Positions 26,328 to 35,540 of a stretch of 64,000 nucleotides of DNA are shown here, in pieces. The stretch's first letter is position 1, and the number at the start of each line of letters is the position of its first letter. The notes below the pieces were generated by a model that was not told the DNA's origin, did no database searches, and saw only the letters and a list, made by a program, of their open reading frames with translations. Origin of the DNA: Alteromonas sp047556435 (GTDB lineage Bacteria; Pseudomonadota; Gammaproteobacteria; Enterobacterales; Alteromonadaceae); assembly GCF_047556435.1 (NCBI RefSeq), contig NZ_CP180210.1:3224001-3288000 (forward strand), written 5' to 3'. The translations under genes were made by a program, and so were the position numbers.

Positions 26328-27986
26328 ATGACAGAAGTAGCAGCAACGATCGCAGCCGCATTGGGTGGACTGGGAATCTTTATTCTCGCGATAGGTATGA
26401 TGACAGAGGGCCTCAAAGCCGCTGTGGGTCCCGGACTTCGCACGCTGCTGGCCAACTGGACAAAAACGCCAGCCAGAGGTGTGGCTGCAGGCTTTCTCAT
26501 GACCGCCATCGTACAATCCTCCAGTGCGGTGACTGTCGCGTCGCTGGGCTTCGTGAATGCCGGACTGATGAACATGCGTCAGGTACTTGGCGTGATCTTC
26601 GGTGCCAACGTGGGCACCACAATAACAGGTTGGCTGGTTGCGCTGGTCGGATTCGAATTTAATATTCAGAAACTGGCGCTCCCCCTCATTGGTATTGGGA
26701 TGCTTTCCCGCCTCGTTCAACCGCGAGGAAGACTGGCATCCGCCGGGCAGGTTATGGTCGGCTTTGGTTTGTTTTTTATGGGGCTGGATGTCCTTAAGAC
26801 AGCTTTTGATGGAGTAGCCCAAACGTTTGCACTTGAGCAAATGACCGCCTCCGGCGTAGTGGCGATAGTAGGTTACATGGTTATTGGGATTATCATGACC
26901 CTATTAACCCAGTCTTCCAGTGCCACTATCGCCATTACTATCACTGCCGCATCCAGTGGAGTTATGGGTTTATACGCCGCTGGCGCGATGGTGATCGGCG
27001 CCAATATCGGCACCACATCTACCGCCATTTTCGCTGCTATTAACGCCACCTCACCCGCCAAACGCGCTGCGCTTGCACAAGTGTTGTTCAACCTTGGTAC
27101 CGCGGTTATCGCGCTGATCATTTTGCCCGTTTTATTCTATGTTATTGAGCTGTTCAGTCAGGCAATGAAACTGAATACGTCTCCCGCAATTTCATTAGCG
27201 CTGTTTCATACCCTGTTTAATATCATGGGTCTGCTTCTTATTTTTCCGCATACCACCCGCCTGGCAAACTGGCTGGAAACGCGGTTTCGTACCTGGGAGG
27301 AAAAGGAATCTCACCCCAAGTTCATTGATCATACCGTGGCCAAAACGCCGGCACTTGCGTTATTTGCGCTGGTCAAGGAATTGCAGGCGCTACAGGTACG
27401 GGTGCTTGCGCTTTATCAGTTTGCCACCTATGACTCAATTCAGAATACGCGACAGTTTCACGTGCAGAGCAACGTAGTGAGGTCATTGAGCACACAGATA
27501 TCACATTTTATCGTCACCCTGGAAACAGCCGAATTATCTGATGAAACCACCGAACAACTTGCCACATTGCTGCGGGTTGAACACTACCTGGCAGACTGCA
27601 CGGCGACAATGGAGACACTTTCCAAGGCATGGGCCTTTCATGGCACATTGCAGGACGAAGCGCTTGAGTCGAGACTGCGCGATTATCTGCAGCAGGTCCA
27701 CCAGGTGATGTGTTTGAGTATAGGGCAGTCGTCTTCAGACGGACATGGAACCGGGTTAACGATGGAGACGCTTGATCAAACCAGAGAGTCTCTCAAAGCG
27801 GCATTGATCATGGCCGCCACACAACACCGCATTGAGGTCGGGCAAATGTCTGCGGCCATCGAATGTATGCAGGATGCCTGGCATATAGCCAGAACCTGGC
27901 AGAAAGCGACGCAGCGAATAAGTTCTCTAACTGCGGTACTCACGCCGCCTGGAGCGTCACAGAACACGGCTATTCCGGCTTTGTGA
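26328..27986 (+). CDS. Na/Pi-cotransporter family protein with PhoU-like tail
   Basis: A 552-residue membrane protein with about eight hydrophobic segments in its first 330 residues, containing two inverted Na/Pi cotransporter repeats. The paired QSSSA motifs (IVQSSSAVTVA near residue 65, LLTQSSSATIAI near 200) are the signature of this family. The last 220 residues are soluble and helical, resembling the PhoU-like domain often fused to bacterial members. It should import phosphate or another anion with sodium. I chose ATG 26328; an upstream start in the same frame is less hydrophobic and has no family support. The next gene begins 34 bases downstream. Confidence 0.88.
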   Translation: MTEVAATIAAALGGLGIFILAIGMMTEGLKAAVGPGLRTLLANWTKTPARGVAAGFLMTAIVQSSSAVTVASLGFVNAGLMNMRQVLGVIFGANVGTTITGWLVALVGFEFNIQKLALPLIGIGMLSRLVQPRGRLASAGQVMVGFGLFFMGLDVLKTAFDGVAQTFALEQMTASGVVAIVGYMVIGIIMTLLTQSSSATIAITITAASSGVMGLYAAGAMVIGANIGTTSTAIFAAINATSPAKRAALAQVLFNLGTAVIALIILPVLFYVIELFSQAMKLNTSPAISLALFHTLFNIMGLLLIFPHTTRLANWLETRFRTWEEKESHPKFIDHTVAKTPALALFALVKELQALQVRVLALYQFATYDSIQNTRQFHVQSNVVRSLSTQISHFIVTLETAELSDETTEQLATLLRVEHYLADCTATMETLSKAWAFHGTLQDEALESRLRDYLQQVHQVMCLSIGQSSSDGHGTGLTMETLDQTRESLKAALIMAATQHRIEVGQMSAAIECMQDAWHIARTWQKATQRISSLTAVLTPPGASQNTAIPAL

Positions 27987-28020
27987 TACTTCACAGAATC
28001 ATGCAGAAATAATAAGGAAA

Positions 28021-29448
28021 ATGAGGATGGCTACACTGACATTTTTAGGCGCGGTAGAAGGCGTAACAGGCTCAATGCACCTGCTTAAAAGCCGCACGGC
28101 AACTGTGCTGCTGGACTGTGGATTATTTCAGGGTGGGCGAAAGGTAGAGGCTTTGAACCTACAGGACTTCTCGTTTTCCATCGACGATATTGACGCGGTA
28201 GTGCTTTCTCACGCTCATCTGGATCATTCAGGCCGTCTGCCTCTGCTGGTAAGAAAAGGATACCGGGGGCCTATTTACATGACTTCGGCGACCTGTGATC
28301 TCATCGACATCATGCTTAAAGACGCGGCGTCTCTGCAAATGCGCGATGCTGAGTGGGAAAACAAACGGCGTCAGCGTGCGGGCAAAGATCCTGTTGAGCC
28401 GCTCTACACACTTGACGATGTCGAGCAAACACTGCGGCTCTGTCAGGGCGTAGATTACAATACCAATACCCAGGTGGCACAGGATATTATGCTAACGCTG
28501 CATGAAGCAGGCCACATCCTGGGCTCATCCATTGTGGAACTGGTAGTGAGCGACACCTCACCATCAAGAAAGCTGGTGTTTTCAGGGGATCTCGGCAATG
28601 CGCAAGCGGCACTGTTACGTGACCCGGCCTACATAAAAGATGCAAACGTGGTACTGATGGAGTCCACCTATGGCGATCGCGAGCATCGCTCGATGCAAGC
28701 CACACTGGATGAGTTTGAAGAGGTCATTACTACAGCCTCAGCCGATGGCGGTAATATTCTTATTCCCTCCTTTGCCGTGGGCAGAACGCAGGAGATCATC
28801 TTTCGGTTAGGAGAGTTGTACCAGAAAGGCAAACTCCCGCAACAACTGATTTGCCTGGATAGTCCGATGGCGATAGCCGTTACCGAGATTTATCATCGTT
28901 ATCAGGATGTGTACAACCGCGAAGACAAGGCGCGAATTGAGAACGACAGTTCCTCCGATACGAAATACAAACAAAAAAGCCTGCACACTTTTTTACCGCC
29001 TTTGCGTTATGCGGTAAGTACAGAAGAATCTGTGGCACTGAACCGGGTTGACCGCGGTGCCATCATCATTGCCGGCAGCGGCATGTGTAACGGCGGCCGT
29101 ATTCGGCATCACCTGAAACACAACCTCTGGCGTCGACACAGCCACGTCGTCTTCGTCGGTTACCAGGCCGTTGGTACTCCTGGGAGAAAACTGGTAGATG
29201 GCGCAAAACGCATTCGTATGGCGGGCGAGTCCATCGCCGTAAACGCGCAAATTCATACGTTAGGCGGTTTTTCAGCACATGCCAGCCAGTCTCAGTTGAT
29301 TGACTGGTTTTCACATTTTACCGCTCCGCGTCCCAGATTATTTTTAGTTCACGGTGAGGACACGGCAAAACAGGGATTGAAAAAGGCATTATCCGAGAGA
29401 GACATACATGCGGCGATCCCTGTTGAGGTTCAGACCATCGAGATTTAG
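28021..29448 (+). CDS. Beta-CASP metallo-beta-lactamase (RNase-like) protein
   Basis: A 475-residue protein of the MBL-fold beta-CASP family, to which RNA-processing nucleases of the CPSF73/RNase J type belong. Metal motifs are LSHAHLDHSGRLP (near residue 60), HEAGHILGSS, and FSGDLGNAQ; beta-CASP motifs are the SFAVGRTQE segment and GSGMCNGGRIRHHL; the C-terminal RMMBL segment has HTLGGFSAHASQSQLIDW and LVHGE. All expected metal ligands appear present, so it is likely an active nuclease. The start at 28021 follows AAGGAAA. It is 34 bases after the Na/Pi gene and ends before a terminator, so the two may form an operon. Its RNA target is unknown. Confidence 0.88.
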   Translation: MRMATLTFLGAVEGVTGSMHLLKSRTATVLLDCGLFQGGRKVEALNLQDFSFSIDDIDAVVLSHAHLDHSGRLPLLVRKGYRGPIYMTSATCDLIDIMLKDAASLQMRDAEWENKRRQRAGKDPVEPLYTLDDVEQTLRLCQGVDYNTNTQVAQDIMLTLHEAGHILGSSIVELVVSDTSPSRKLVFSGDLGNAQAALLRDPAYIKDANVVLMESTYGDREHRSMQATLDEFEEVITTASADGGNILIPSFAVGRTQEIIFRLGELYQKGKLPQQLICLDSPMAIAVTEIYHRYQDVYNREDKARIENDSSSDTKYKQKSLHTFLPPLRYAVSTEESVALNRVDRGAIIIAGSGMCNGGRIRHHLKHNLWRRHSHVVFVGYQAVGTPGRKLVDGAKRIRMAGESIAVNAQIHTLGGFSAHASQSQLIDWFSHFTAPRPRLFLVHGEDTAKQGLKKALSERDIHAAIPVEVQTIEI

Positions 29449-29496
29449 ACCCCCAGGCAAAGATTACCGGGTGCGCCAAAGCGTCGCTGTTTTCAT

Positions 29497-29527
29497 AAAA
29501 AAGGAGGCCGGTTAGGGCCTCCTTTTA
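29497..29527. terminator. Rho-independent terminator after the beta-CASP gene
   Basis: Stem AAAAGGAGGCC-GGTTA-GGGCCTCCTTTT (29499-29526), with an A-run before and T-run in the stem end. It lies between the convergent beta-CASP and outer-membrane protein genes and could serve both. Confidence 0.85.
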
Positions 29528-29609
29528 CACGATAAAATGTTACCGGTTTGCCTCAGATATTCGCAGCGCTATCTATCCGGCTTTCCTGACAAACCAAGGC
29601 TTACCGCTA

Positions 29610-30401
29610 TCAGAAGCGATAGGTTGCCAATAACGTGGCAGACTCAAGCCCGCTGTCGACTGACACTTCTGTACCCAACCCGAAACGAAGGGAGAAATTC
29701 TGGTTTACCCAGTAATCCACATCCAGCTCTACCACATTACTGTCGTCATAGCGTCCTTCAGCATATGAATACGTAAGACCGGCACTCAACCCCGGGTTGA
29801 AGAAATAGCGCCCTGCCACTTCCGCGTAGTCAAAGTCATTGAAGCTATACTGCGTACTTACATCCCAGCCTTTGCCATTCTGGATATTGGTGTAGCGTGC
29901 GAAAACGCTTGGTGTCCAGTCGTCGGAGTATCCATCAAACCGCTCTTCACTGTCGCGATACTGGTATTCCGCCTCATTTCTTTGATAAAGCATTCCCGCG
30001 CCAACCTGCCAGTTAGCGTCGAGATTATAACCCACTCTGAGATCGGCAGTTTTGCCATCAAAGTCACCAAAAGGACTGTTGTAATCGGTATAGCCAACAT
30101 CCCCCATCACCATCCATTGATCATCAAGATACCAGGTACCGCCTGCGTTGTAATAATCGATATCGCCAACCGTGAAATAGCTGGCATTCACGTCAGACAC
30201 CCGCTGCAAGTATGGATTGATCAGGTAGGCACCACGCTCATTGCTGACGTCGGTGAGATAGCGCTTGTAGTTGATACCAACAAAATTATCATCAGCATCC
30301 TTAAGATCGGTAAATCCCACACTGACTTCGTTTTGTGCAGAAAAAGCAGATGTTGCAAAAAGAGATGCCAGCGTGATGGCAGATAGCGCAGTTAATTTCA
30401 T
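29610..30401 (-). CDS. Putative outer-membrane beta-barrel (porin-like) protein
   Basis: A 263-residue protein with a clear signal peptide (MKLTALSAITLASLFATSAFSA, cut after AFSA). The rest alternates short amphipathic strands rich in Tyr, Asp and Gly, and ends with the aromatic C-terminal residue in LLATYRF, the usual outer-membrane insertion signal. About ten to twelve strands are likely. It resembles the 'putative porin' proteins found in Alteromonadales, but no substrate can be assigned. It is a single gene with its own upstream region of 175 bases, which contains an inverted repeat AGGTTACC/GGTAACCT (30477-30503). Confidence 0.75.
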   Translation of the reverse strand: MKLTALSAITLASLFATSAFSAQNEVSVGFTDLKDADDNFVGINYKRYLTDVSNERGAYLINPYLQRVSDVNASYFTVGDIDYYNAGGTWYLDDQWMVMGDVGYTDYNSPFGDFDGKTADLRVGYNLDANWQVGAGMLYQRNEAEYQYRDSEERFDGYSDDWTPSVFARYTNIQNGKGWDVSTQYSFNDFDYAEVAGRYFFNPGLSAGLTYSYAEGRYDDSNVVELDVDYWVNQNFSLRFGLGTEVSVDSGLESATLLATYRF

Positions 30402-30576
30402 TTATCATTCCCTTATTAATACCGCAACGTGCGGCCTTATTCCCTGCGGCGTTGAACCTTTGTTATTCAACGACTCAGGTTACCAGTGGCGCTAAGGTAA
30501 CCTTGGTTAACTTAATGAAAACTGAATAGAAAATAACGGCTTATAAATTAATCAGCCGGTCTGACACACCATCCTG

Positions 30577-32004
30577 TCAGTGTGCGTCACCCGGTACATA
30601 GTTTTGCATATTCAAGGTATGCTGAATACTGGGTATAGCATCGTCCTTGTGGTGATTTACATAAAGCACAGTGGTTCTGCCATGCCTTGCAAGTTGCTCG
30701 ATAAGCGCCAGAACGGTAAGCCGGTTCAGCGGATCCAGACCATTGCAGGGCTCATCCAGAATAAGCAGTGGTGGATGCTTTATCATAGCCCGCGCGATGA
30801 GAATCAGGCGCTGATCACCAAAAGACAGCGATTGAAACGGTTCCGCTTTTCTCCCGCGCATATGGAGTGCATCAAGCCATGCTGTGGCCACCTCAATCTG
30901 TTCACGCCGCGGGCGCTCGTACAGCCCGATACTGTCAAAAAAGCCAGATAGCAGAACATCGATAACGGCACAGTTAACACGGTAAGATAAATGAAACGCA
31001 TTGGAGAGCATGCCGATGTGCTGCTTAATATCCCAGATACTTTCGCCGCTGCCACGGCGTATTCCAAATACCGTCAGGTTATTGCGGTAGCAATGGGGGT
31101 TATCCCCGGTAATAAGCGTAAGTAAACACGTTTTTCCTGAACCGTTAGGCCCAATGATTTGCCAGTGCTCCGCGGGGTTGATCTGCCAGCTCAATTCGCT
31201 GAAGACGGTCTTATCACCGAACCGCACGACACCGTTTTTTAGTTCAACCAGGGGTAAGTCAGGGTTAAGCCTGCTGGCACTGCATTCGGCAGTGGTAGCT
31301 GGTAACACGACGTCATCGCGCTGAAGATGAAACCAGGTGTCGCAGGCGGCACGATTCTGCGCAGGCGGCCTGGACGCGTCTGTTTGTAAAACCACCTCTC
31401 CTTTGTCCATCACCGTGAGCACGGCAGGAATGGCAGGCATATCTTGCAAACGGTTTACCGCAATGACGATTTGTACACGCTGTTGAAGCGCTTCAAGATG
31501 GCGTTGCAAAATCGTGCGACTGGCTTCATCGAGGCCTTCCCACGGGTCGTCCAGGATCAGAACCTCTGGCTCAGAGGCCAGTGCCAGAACAAACAGCAGC
31601 TTCCGCGTTTCGCCAGTAGACAGCGAGAGAAAAGGTTGCTCAAACAGCGACGTCAGCCCTAATTCGAAACAGAGACTGTGCAGCATGCCCGTCAGCGGAT
31701 GGCCAAGCAAATCCTTCACTTTTGTGGGAACGGGCACGACGTCAAGAATGTCGGCATCATCTTTTTGTTTTTCCGCCGCAATTAGTTGCTGTTGGCGTGC
31801 CGTACTCACTACTCCAATTCGGCGAGCCAGCCGACGCTCTCCGCCACGTACGTTGCCCTCTCCGGCAAGTATGCGCAACAACACCGATTTTCCAGAGCCG
31901 TTAGGCCCGACGACAATGGCATGCTGAGATGGCCCGAGTGAGAACGTAAGCGGTCTGCTAAAAAATTCAGGTGACAACGACACACTACATGATTCGAGAT
32001 TCAA
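30577..32004 (-). CDS. ModF-like protein with two ABC ATPase domains
   Basis: A 475-residue soluble protein with two ABC ATPase modules and no membrane segments. Walker A is GPNGSGKSV (near residue 36) in the first and GPNGSGKTC (near 290) in the second. Signature motifs LSTGETRKL and LSFGDQRLI, with Walker B LILDDPWEGLD and LILDEPCNGLD, are visible. Architecture and length match ModF (PhrA) of E. coli (490 residues), encoded beside the molybdate transporter there. Here no modABC genes are nearby, so a link to molybdate is only by homology. It is a single minus-strand gene with an AGGAG site. Confidence 0.82.
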   Translation of the reverse strand: MNLESCSVSLSPEFFSRPLTFSLGPSQHAIVVGPNGSGKSVLLRILAGEGNVRGGERRLARRIGVVSTARQQQLIAAEKQKDDADILDVVPVPTKVKDLLGHPLTGMLHSLCFELGLTSLFEQPFLSLSTGETRKLLFVLALASEPEVLILDDPWEGLDEASRTILQRHLEALQQRVQIVIAVNRLQDMPAIPAVLTVMDKGEVVLQTDASRPPAQNRAACDTWFHLQRDDVVLPATTAECSASRLNPDLPLVELKNGVVRFGDKTVFSELSWQINPAEHWQIIGPNGSGKTCLLTLITGDNPHCYRNNLTVFGIRRGSGESIWDIKQHIGMLSNAFHLSYRVNCAVIDVLLSGFFDSIGLYERPRREQIEVATAWLDALHMRGRKAEPFQSLSFGDQRLILIARAMIKHPPLLILDEPCNGLDPLNRLTVLALIEQLARHGRTTVLYVNHHKDDAIPSIQHTLNMQNYVPGDAH

Positions 32005-32182
32005 AACGGTCTCCTTTCATTTCATTCTCATTTGCCAGTTACAGTGCCAGTAGTTGGGCGGAATGCCACAATGCGTAATGTACCTGCGTTTCGCGTTTCT
32101 CTGCCAGTGGTGAGTACAGTTGTGGCAACGTGTAGTGACAGTGGCGGATGAATTCACGAACCAGTGCACAGCGGATTTAAAA

Positions 32183-32214
32183 ACAACAATGCCGGCGTTT
32201 GCCGGCATTGTTCA
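32183..32214 (-). terminator. Rho-independent terminator after the SapC-family gene
   Basis: Perfect 12-base stem AACAATGCCGGC (32185-32196), loop GTTT, GCCGGCATTGTT (32201-32212). On the minus strand it is followed by GTTTTTAAA. It lies about 70 bases past the SapC-family stop. Confidence 0.85.
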
Positions 32215-32283
32215 AGGTACGGTATTTTCAGGACTTCGTGCCGGCTAACAGAGGATAAAGCCGGGTGTGAAGACCTTTATGAC

Positions 32284-33045
32284 CTATTGAGCAGGCTGCG
32301 CTGTTCCATCCGCCTTCACCACGCTTAATTGCATGTTGCGGATTGGGTTCTCGGTGCCATTGGACAGTTCAACCAGACGGTTAAGCTGACCCAGTGACAT
32401 CATCACTGCGTAAATCGCACCCAAAAAGCCAGACTTATGAAGCTCCAGTACTTTGTCATCTGAAAGCTCAAGCAGTTTTTTCTCGTTGATGCTCAGCATC
32501 CCCGTTACGTTACGCTGCTGGCCATTTTCGTAGGTCAGGCGAATCTGTACTTCTTCAAGCAAATCCAGTTCGATGATTTGTTTAACAAAACGCTGAGTCA
32601 TCATTTCGCTGTTTGCCAGATCAGACAGGAACTGCTGACGGTTTTTCAGGAAATCTGTTGCTTCACCGGCTTCCGTAAACAGCGCCTGGCCATCATCAGA
32701 AATCATTTCTGAATTTTCGTCGATAAACACACCTAGTTTTTCGCCATCAGGACGAACATCAAACGGATAACGCAAAATGTTCATTGGCACATGCGGGCCT
32801 TCCCAGCGCTCACCATTTAAGAACAGGTTCTGATTTTGTTCCATACCCAGCATCGCCACTACGTGGTAGCGTTCAGCGTTAGGATCTTTAATAAAGACAA
32901 TTGGCATAGTGCTGGCCAATTGTGCAAATTCTTTAATTGACGCTGCGGCCAGATGGGTGTTCTTGGCATACTTGAACGTATTGTTCACCGCCACTTTCAT
33001 ATCTTTATGTTTTTCTTTATCGAGCGGGATGTAGTTGATCGCCAT
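32284..33045 (-). CDS. SapC-family protein
   Basis: A 253-residue soluble protein matching the SapC family, named after a Campylobacter S-layer locus protein; the biochemical role is not known. Typical features are YIPLDKEKHKDMKV at the N-terminus, YHVVAMLGMEQNQNLFLNGERW, and the LRYPFDVRPDGEKLGVFIDENS segment. No signal peptide or membrane helix is seen. In Alteromonadales such genes often sit next to TonB-dependent receptors and tryptophan halogenases, but this copy stands alone between a terminator and a 0.7-kb stretch with no clear gene. Confidence 0.85.
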   Translation of the reverse strand: MAINYIPLDKEKHKDMKVAVNNTFKYAKNTHLAAASIKEFAQLASTMPIVFIKDPNAERYHVVAMLGMEQNQNLFLNGERWEGPHVPMNILRYPFDVRPDGEKLGVFIDENSEMISDDGQALFTEAGEATDFLKNRQQFLSDLANSEMMTQRFVKQIIELDLLEEVQIRLTYENGQQRNVTGMLSINEKKLLELSDDKVLELHKSGFLGAIYAVMMSLGQLNRLVELSNGTENPIRNMQLSVVKADGTAQPAQ

Positions 33046-33781
33046 AATTCTTACTCATAGTTCGTTGTTGGTGGTTCCTGTCCGGTGATGTCTAACATGA
33101 CCGCGCATTCCCTTACATTCAATTCAGCAAATCCGTATTCGTATACAGAATTATTGAGAATCACCAGGGTGTTGAGGAAAAAGGTACCACGGAGATTAAC
33201 ACGTACTTCATCACCCCAGGGCGATGACAGCGGCGGGCAGTATCCCGCATTTCCAGTGACAAGTCACGTCCCTGACACCTTATCAAGGTTTAAGTTTTTA
33301 TTACAACCCGATAACACCTGCAAGACAAATCAGTTCCCATTGGCGAAAGGCTCGGATCCACAAAAGATGTTCGGCGTTGCTGGACACCATGCAGACATGC
33401 TGTAAAACGGATCGCCTGCACTACGGTGTAACATTGGTGCAAGGGTGCAAGATACATTCCCCTCACTCACAGGCGCGATCTTCGAGGAGAGTGCCGGTAT
33501 CAACTGCCTGTTCTTCCCCATCAGCATCAACACCTGCCAGTTTGCGTGCACGGAGACTTACACTGCACACTATCAGATGTCTATTAAGAGCGGTATAAAA
33601 GCGCCAGGCAGCGTTTTACGCCGATTTACAACATTGTGAGACAGACAATTTTCTCGTAGTCTACTGACAAGTGTGGACTGGCGTCTTACTCTGTCAGATC
33701 CACGGCGATAATGCTCTGGCACTAATCAAATAAAACCAAGCTGGAGTGACAGTAAAAGACATTGAGGAAGAACACAGTAAT
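33046..33781. other. Long intergenic stretch between SapC-family and dipeptidase genes
   Basis: No intact gene was recognised in these 736 bases. They contain the SapC-family upstream region, a possible decayed reading frame at 33085-33639 (listed separately), and the dipeptidase leader with GAGGAAG 11 bases before its ATG. Confidence 0.5.
33085..33639 (+). pseudogene. Possible decayed gene, one in-frame stop
   Basis: A single plus-strand frame runs for about 185 codons with only one interruption, a TAA at 33403-33405. The second half (about 33463-33560) has mostly G or C at third codon positions and a cysteine-rich product; the first half uses rare AGA and AGG codons and looks less gene-like. 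No homology is recognised. It may be a pseudogene or a chance open frame; an antisense frame at 33330-33551 is also open. Confidence 0.25.
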
Positions 33782-34984
33782 ATGAAATATACAGGCAACA
33801 CCGTAGCGGCGGCAATCATCAGTAGTCTGGCATTCACTGCGCAAGCCAGCGATATCACGGTTTCTGACAAAGCCAGAAAACTGGCAAAAGAGACCATTAT
33901 CGTAGATGGTCACATTGACGTGCCCTATCGCGTAAATGAAAAGTGGGTAGATGTAACCAAAGCCACCGATGGCGGCGACTTTGACTATCCGCGCGCGGTC
34001 GAAGGCGGGCTCAATGCGCCCTTTATGTCTATTTATGTGCCTGCCAGCCTGGATAACTCACCAGAATCCACGCAACTGGCGCATATTCTTATCGATTCGG
34101 TTGAGGCCATTGTTTCCCGTGCACCTGATAAATTTGCCATTGCCAAAAGCGTCGACGATGTCAAAAGTCAGTTCAAAGCCGGGCTAATTTCGCTGCCAAT
34201 GGGCATGGAAAATGGCTCGCCTATCCAGGGCGATATGGCAAACCTGCAGGCATTTTACGATCGCGGCATTCGCTACATCACCCTGGCCCACTCACAGTCA
34301 AATCACATCAGTGATTCTTCCTATGATCTTCGCCGCCAGTGGAATGGATTAAGCCCCTTTGGCAAAGAACTGGTTACCGCCATGAACAATATTGGCATGC
34401 TAATCGATATCTCTCACGTCTCTGATGCGGCGTTTTATCAGGTGATTGAGCTAACGCAAACCCCGGTTATCGCTTCACACTCTTCGCTGCGCAAATTTAC
34501 GCCGGGTTTTGAGCGAAATATGAACGATGACATGATCCAGAGACTGGGAGAGAACGGCGGCGTTATTATGATTAACTTCGGCTCTGGCTTTGTCACCAAA
34601 GAGGCCCGTCGCTGGCGCGCCGGTATGGCACAGGCGCGCAACGATATTGTTCAGGCTGAAGGCGAAAACAGCCCGAACCTGGTAAATTTCGAAGCCGAAT
34701 ATCGTAAGGAAAACCCCTACCCGTACTCTACTCTTAGCGAAGTGTTAGACCACATTGACCATGTTGTTCAGCTGATTGGTATCGACCATGTTGGAATAGG
34801 TTCTGACTACGACGGTGTTGGTGACTCGCTGCCGGAAGGACTTAAAGACGTCTCTGATTTCCCGAATCTTGTACAGGGGCTCTTAGACCGTGGCTACAGC
34901 GAAAAAGACATCAAGAAAATCCTTAGCGAGAACTTCCTGCGGGTATGGTCACAAGTAGAGGCATTCGCGGCTAAACAAGCCTGA
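33782..34984 (+). CDS. Secreted membrane dipeptidase (M19 family)
   Basis: A 400-residue zinc dipeptidase of the renal dipeptidase family, which cleaves L-Xaa-D/L-Xaa dipeptides. A signal peptide covers about residues 1-23 (cut near AQAS). Binuclear zinc ligands are visible: HID in IVDGHIDVPYR, the bridging Glu in MGMENGSPI, His in DISHVSDA and His in VIASHSSLRK, plus the late Asp in GIGSDYDGVGD. The start at 33782 gives the signal peptide; the frame is open 12 codons further upstream. It probably acts in the periplasm on dipeptides from peptidoglycan or food proteins. It is followed after 105 bases by the copper operon, which has its own promoter. Confidence 0.93.
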   Translation: MKYTGNTVAAAIISSLAFTAQASDITVSDKARKLAKETIIVDGHIDVPYRVNEKWVDVTKATDGGDFDYPRAVEGGLNAPFMSIYVPASLDNSPESTQLAHILIDSVEAIVSRAPDKFAIAKSVDDVKSQFKAGLISLPMGMENGSPIQGDMANLQAFYDRGIRYITLAHSQSNHISDSSYDLRRQWNGLSPFGKELVTAMNNIGMLIDISHVSDAAFYQVIELTQTPVIASHSSLRKFTPGFERNMNDDMIQRLGENGGVIMINFGSGFVTKEARRWRAGMAQARNDIVQAEGENSPNLVNFEAEYRKENPYPYSTLSEVLDHIDHVVQLIGIDHVGIGSDYDGVGDSLPEGLKDVSDFPNLVQGLLDRGYSEKDIKKILSENFLRVWSQVEAFAAKQA

Positions 34985-35056
34985 TTACGCGCTGAAGCTA
35001 TCGCTTTACCGTAGGCAGGGGTCACGGCTGCGCCCGCATGGGCATCGCAGTGATAC

Positions 35057-35084
35057 TTGCCTACGTCATCAAAGCCGATATAAT
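35057..35084 (+). promoter_or_regulatory. Candidate promoter of the copper operon
   Basis: TTGCCT (35057-35062), 16 bases, perfect TATAAT (35079-35084). The -35 overlaps the right arm of an inverted repeat CGTAGGCA (35010-35017) / TGCCTACG (35058-35065), which could be a terminator hairpin of the dipeptidase gene or an operator. The transcript start is predicted near 35090-35092, at the first ATG of the next gene. Confidence 0.6.
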
Positions 35085-35089
35085 CAACA

Positions 35090-35461
35090 ATGAACGTTTT
35101 GGAGGAAGTCGCTATTTTCCGTTTACTGATTATTATGCTCATCATGACAATGATGCTTGCCCAACAGGCAACCGCGTCAGGTAGTGAGCATTGTGAACAG
35201 CACGGAATGGCCGCGTCTGTGACCTCCGATACCATGGCTGACGCCCATCACGCCATGCCGTCAAACAATGATAATGGCGGTATGGATTGTTGTGATACCG
35301 AGTGTCAGTGTCCGCAGGATCTGTGTCACAGTACGCCCAGCCTGCTTTCCCAGCACACGACCATCACTCAGCTGATGAGAGATGCCCCTCGCTTTATAGC
35401 GCAGGTCCGCAACCCGGTCGCCGTCTATTCCAGCCTTTTCCGGCCACCCATTCTCGCCTGA
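35090..35461 (+). CDS. Small secreted Cys/His/Met-rich protein of the copper operon
   Basis: Up to 123 residues. A hydrophobic signal segment (RLLIIMLIMTMMLA) ends near AQQATASG, followed by a His/Met-rich stretch and the cysteine cluster CCDTECQCPQDLC, a plausible metal-binding site. It resembles the small proteins, some called CopL-like, found at the head of copper operons. The start is uncertain. ATG 35090 lies at the predicted transcript start, whereas GGAGG (35101-35105) stands 8 bases before an in-frame ATT at 35114, which would give a normal signal peptide. The next gene follows after about 80 bases. Function in copper binding or sensing is inferred from composition and context. Confidence 0.6.
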   Translation: MNVLEEVAIFRLLIIMLIMTMMLAQQATASGSEHCEQHGMAASVTSDTMADAHHAMPSNNDNGGMDCCDTECQCPQDLCHSTPSLLSQHTTITQLMRDAPRFIAQVRNPVAVYSSLFRPPILA

Positions 35462-35540
35462 TACAGGGTAATTGCGCCCAAAATCTGTGTACACCTGCCT
35501 GTTAAGGCGGGTTCGTGTTTGAATGAGTCGGGAATTTTCA

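Noticed and set aside
32005..32060. Fur box upstream of the ModF-like gene
   Set aside because: A GAGAATGAAATGA stretch is similar to part of a Fur site but lacks the second half of the palindrome.
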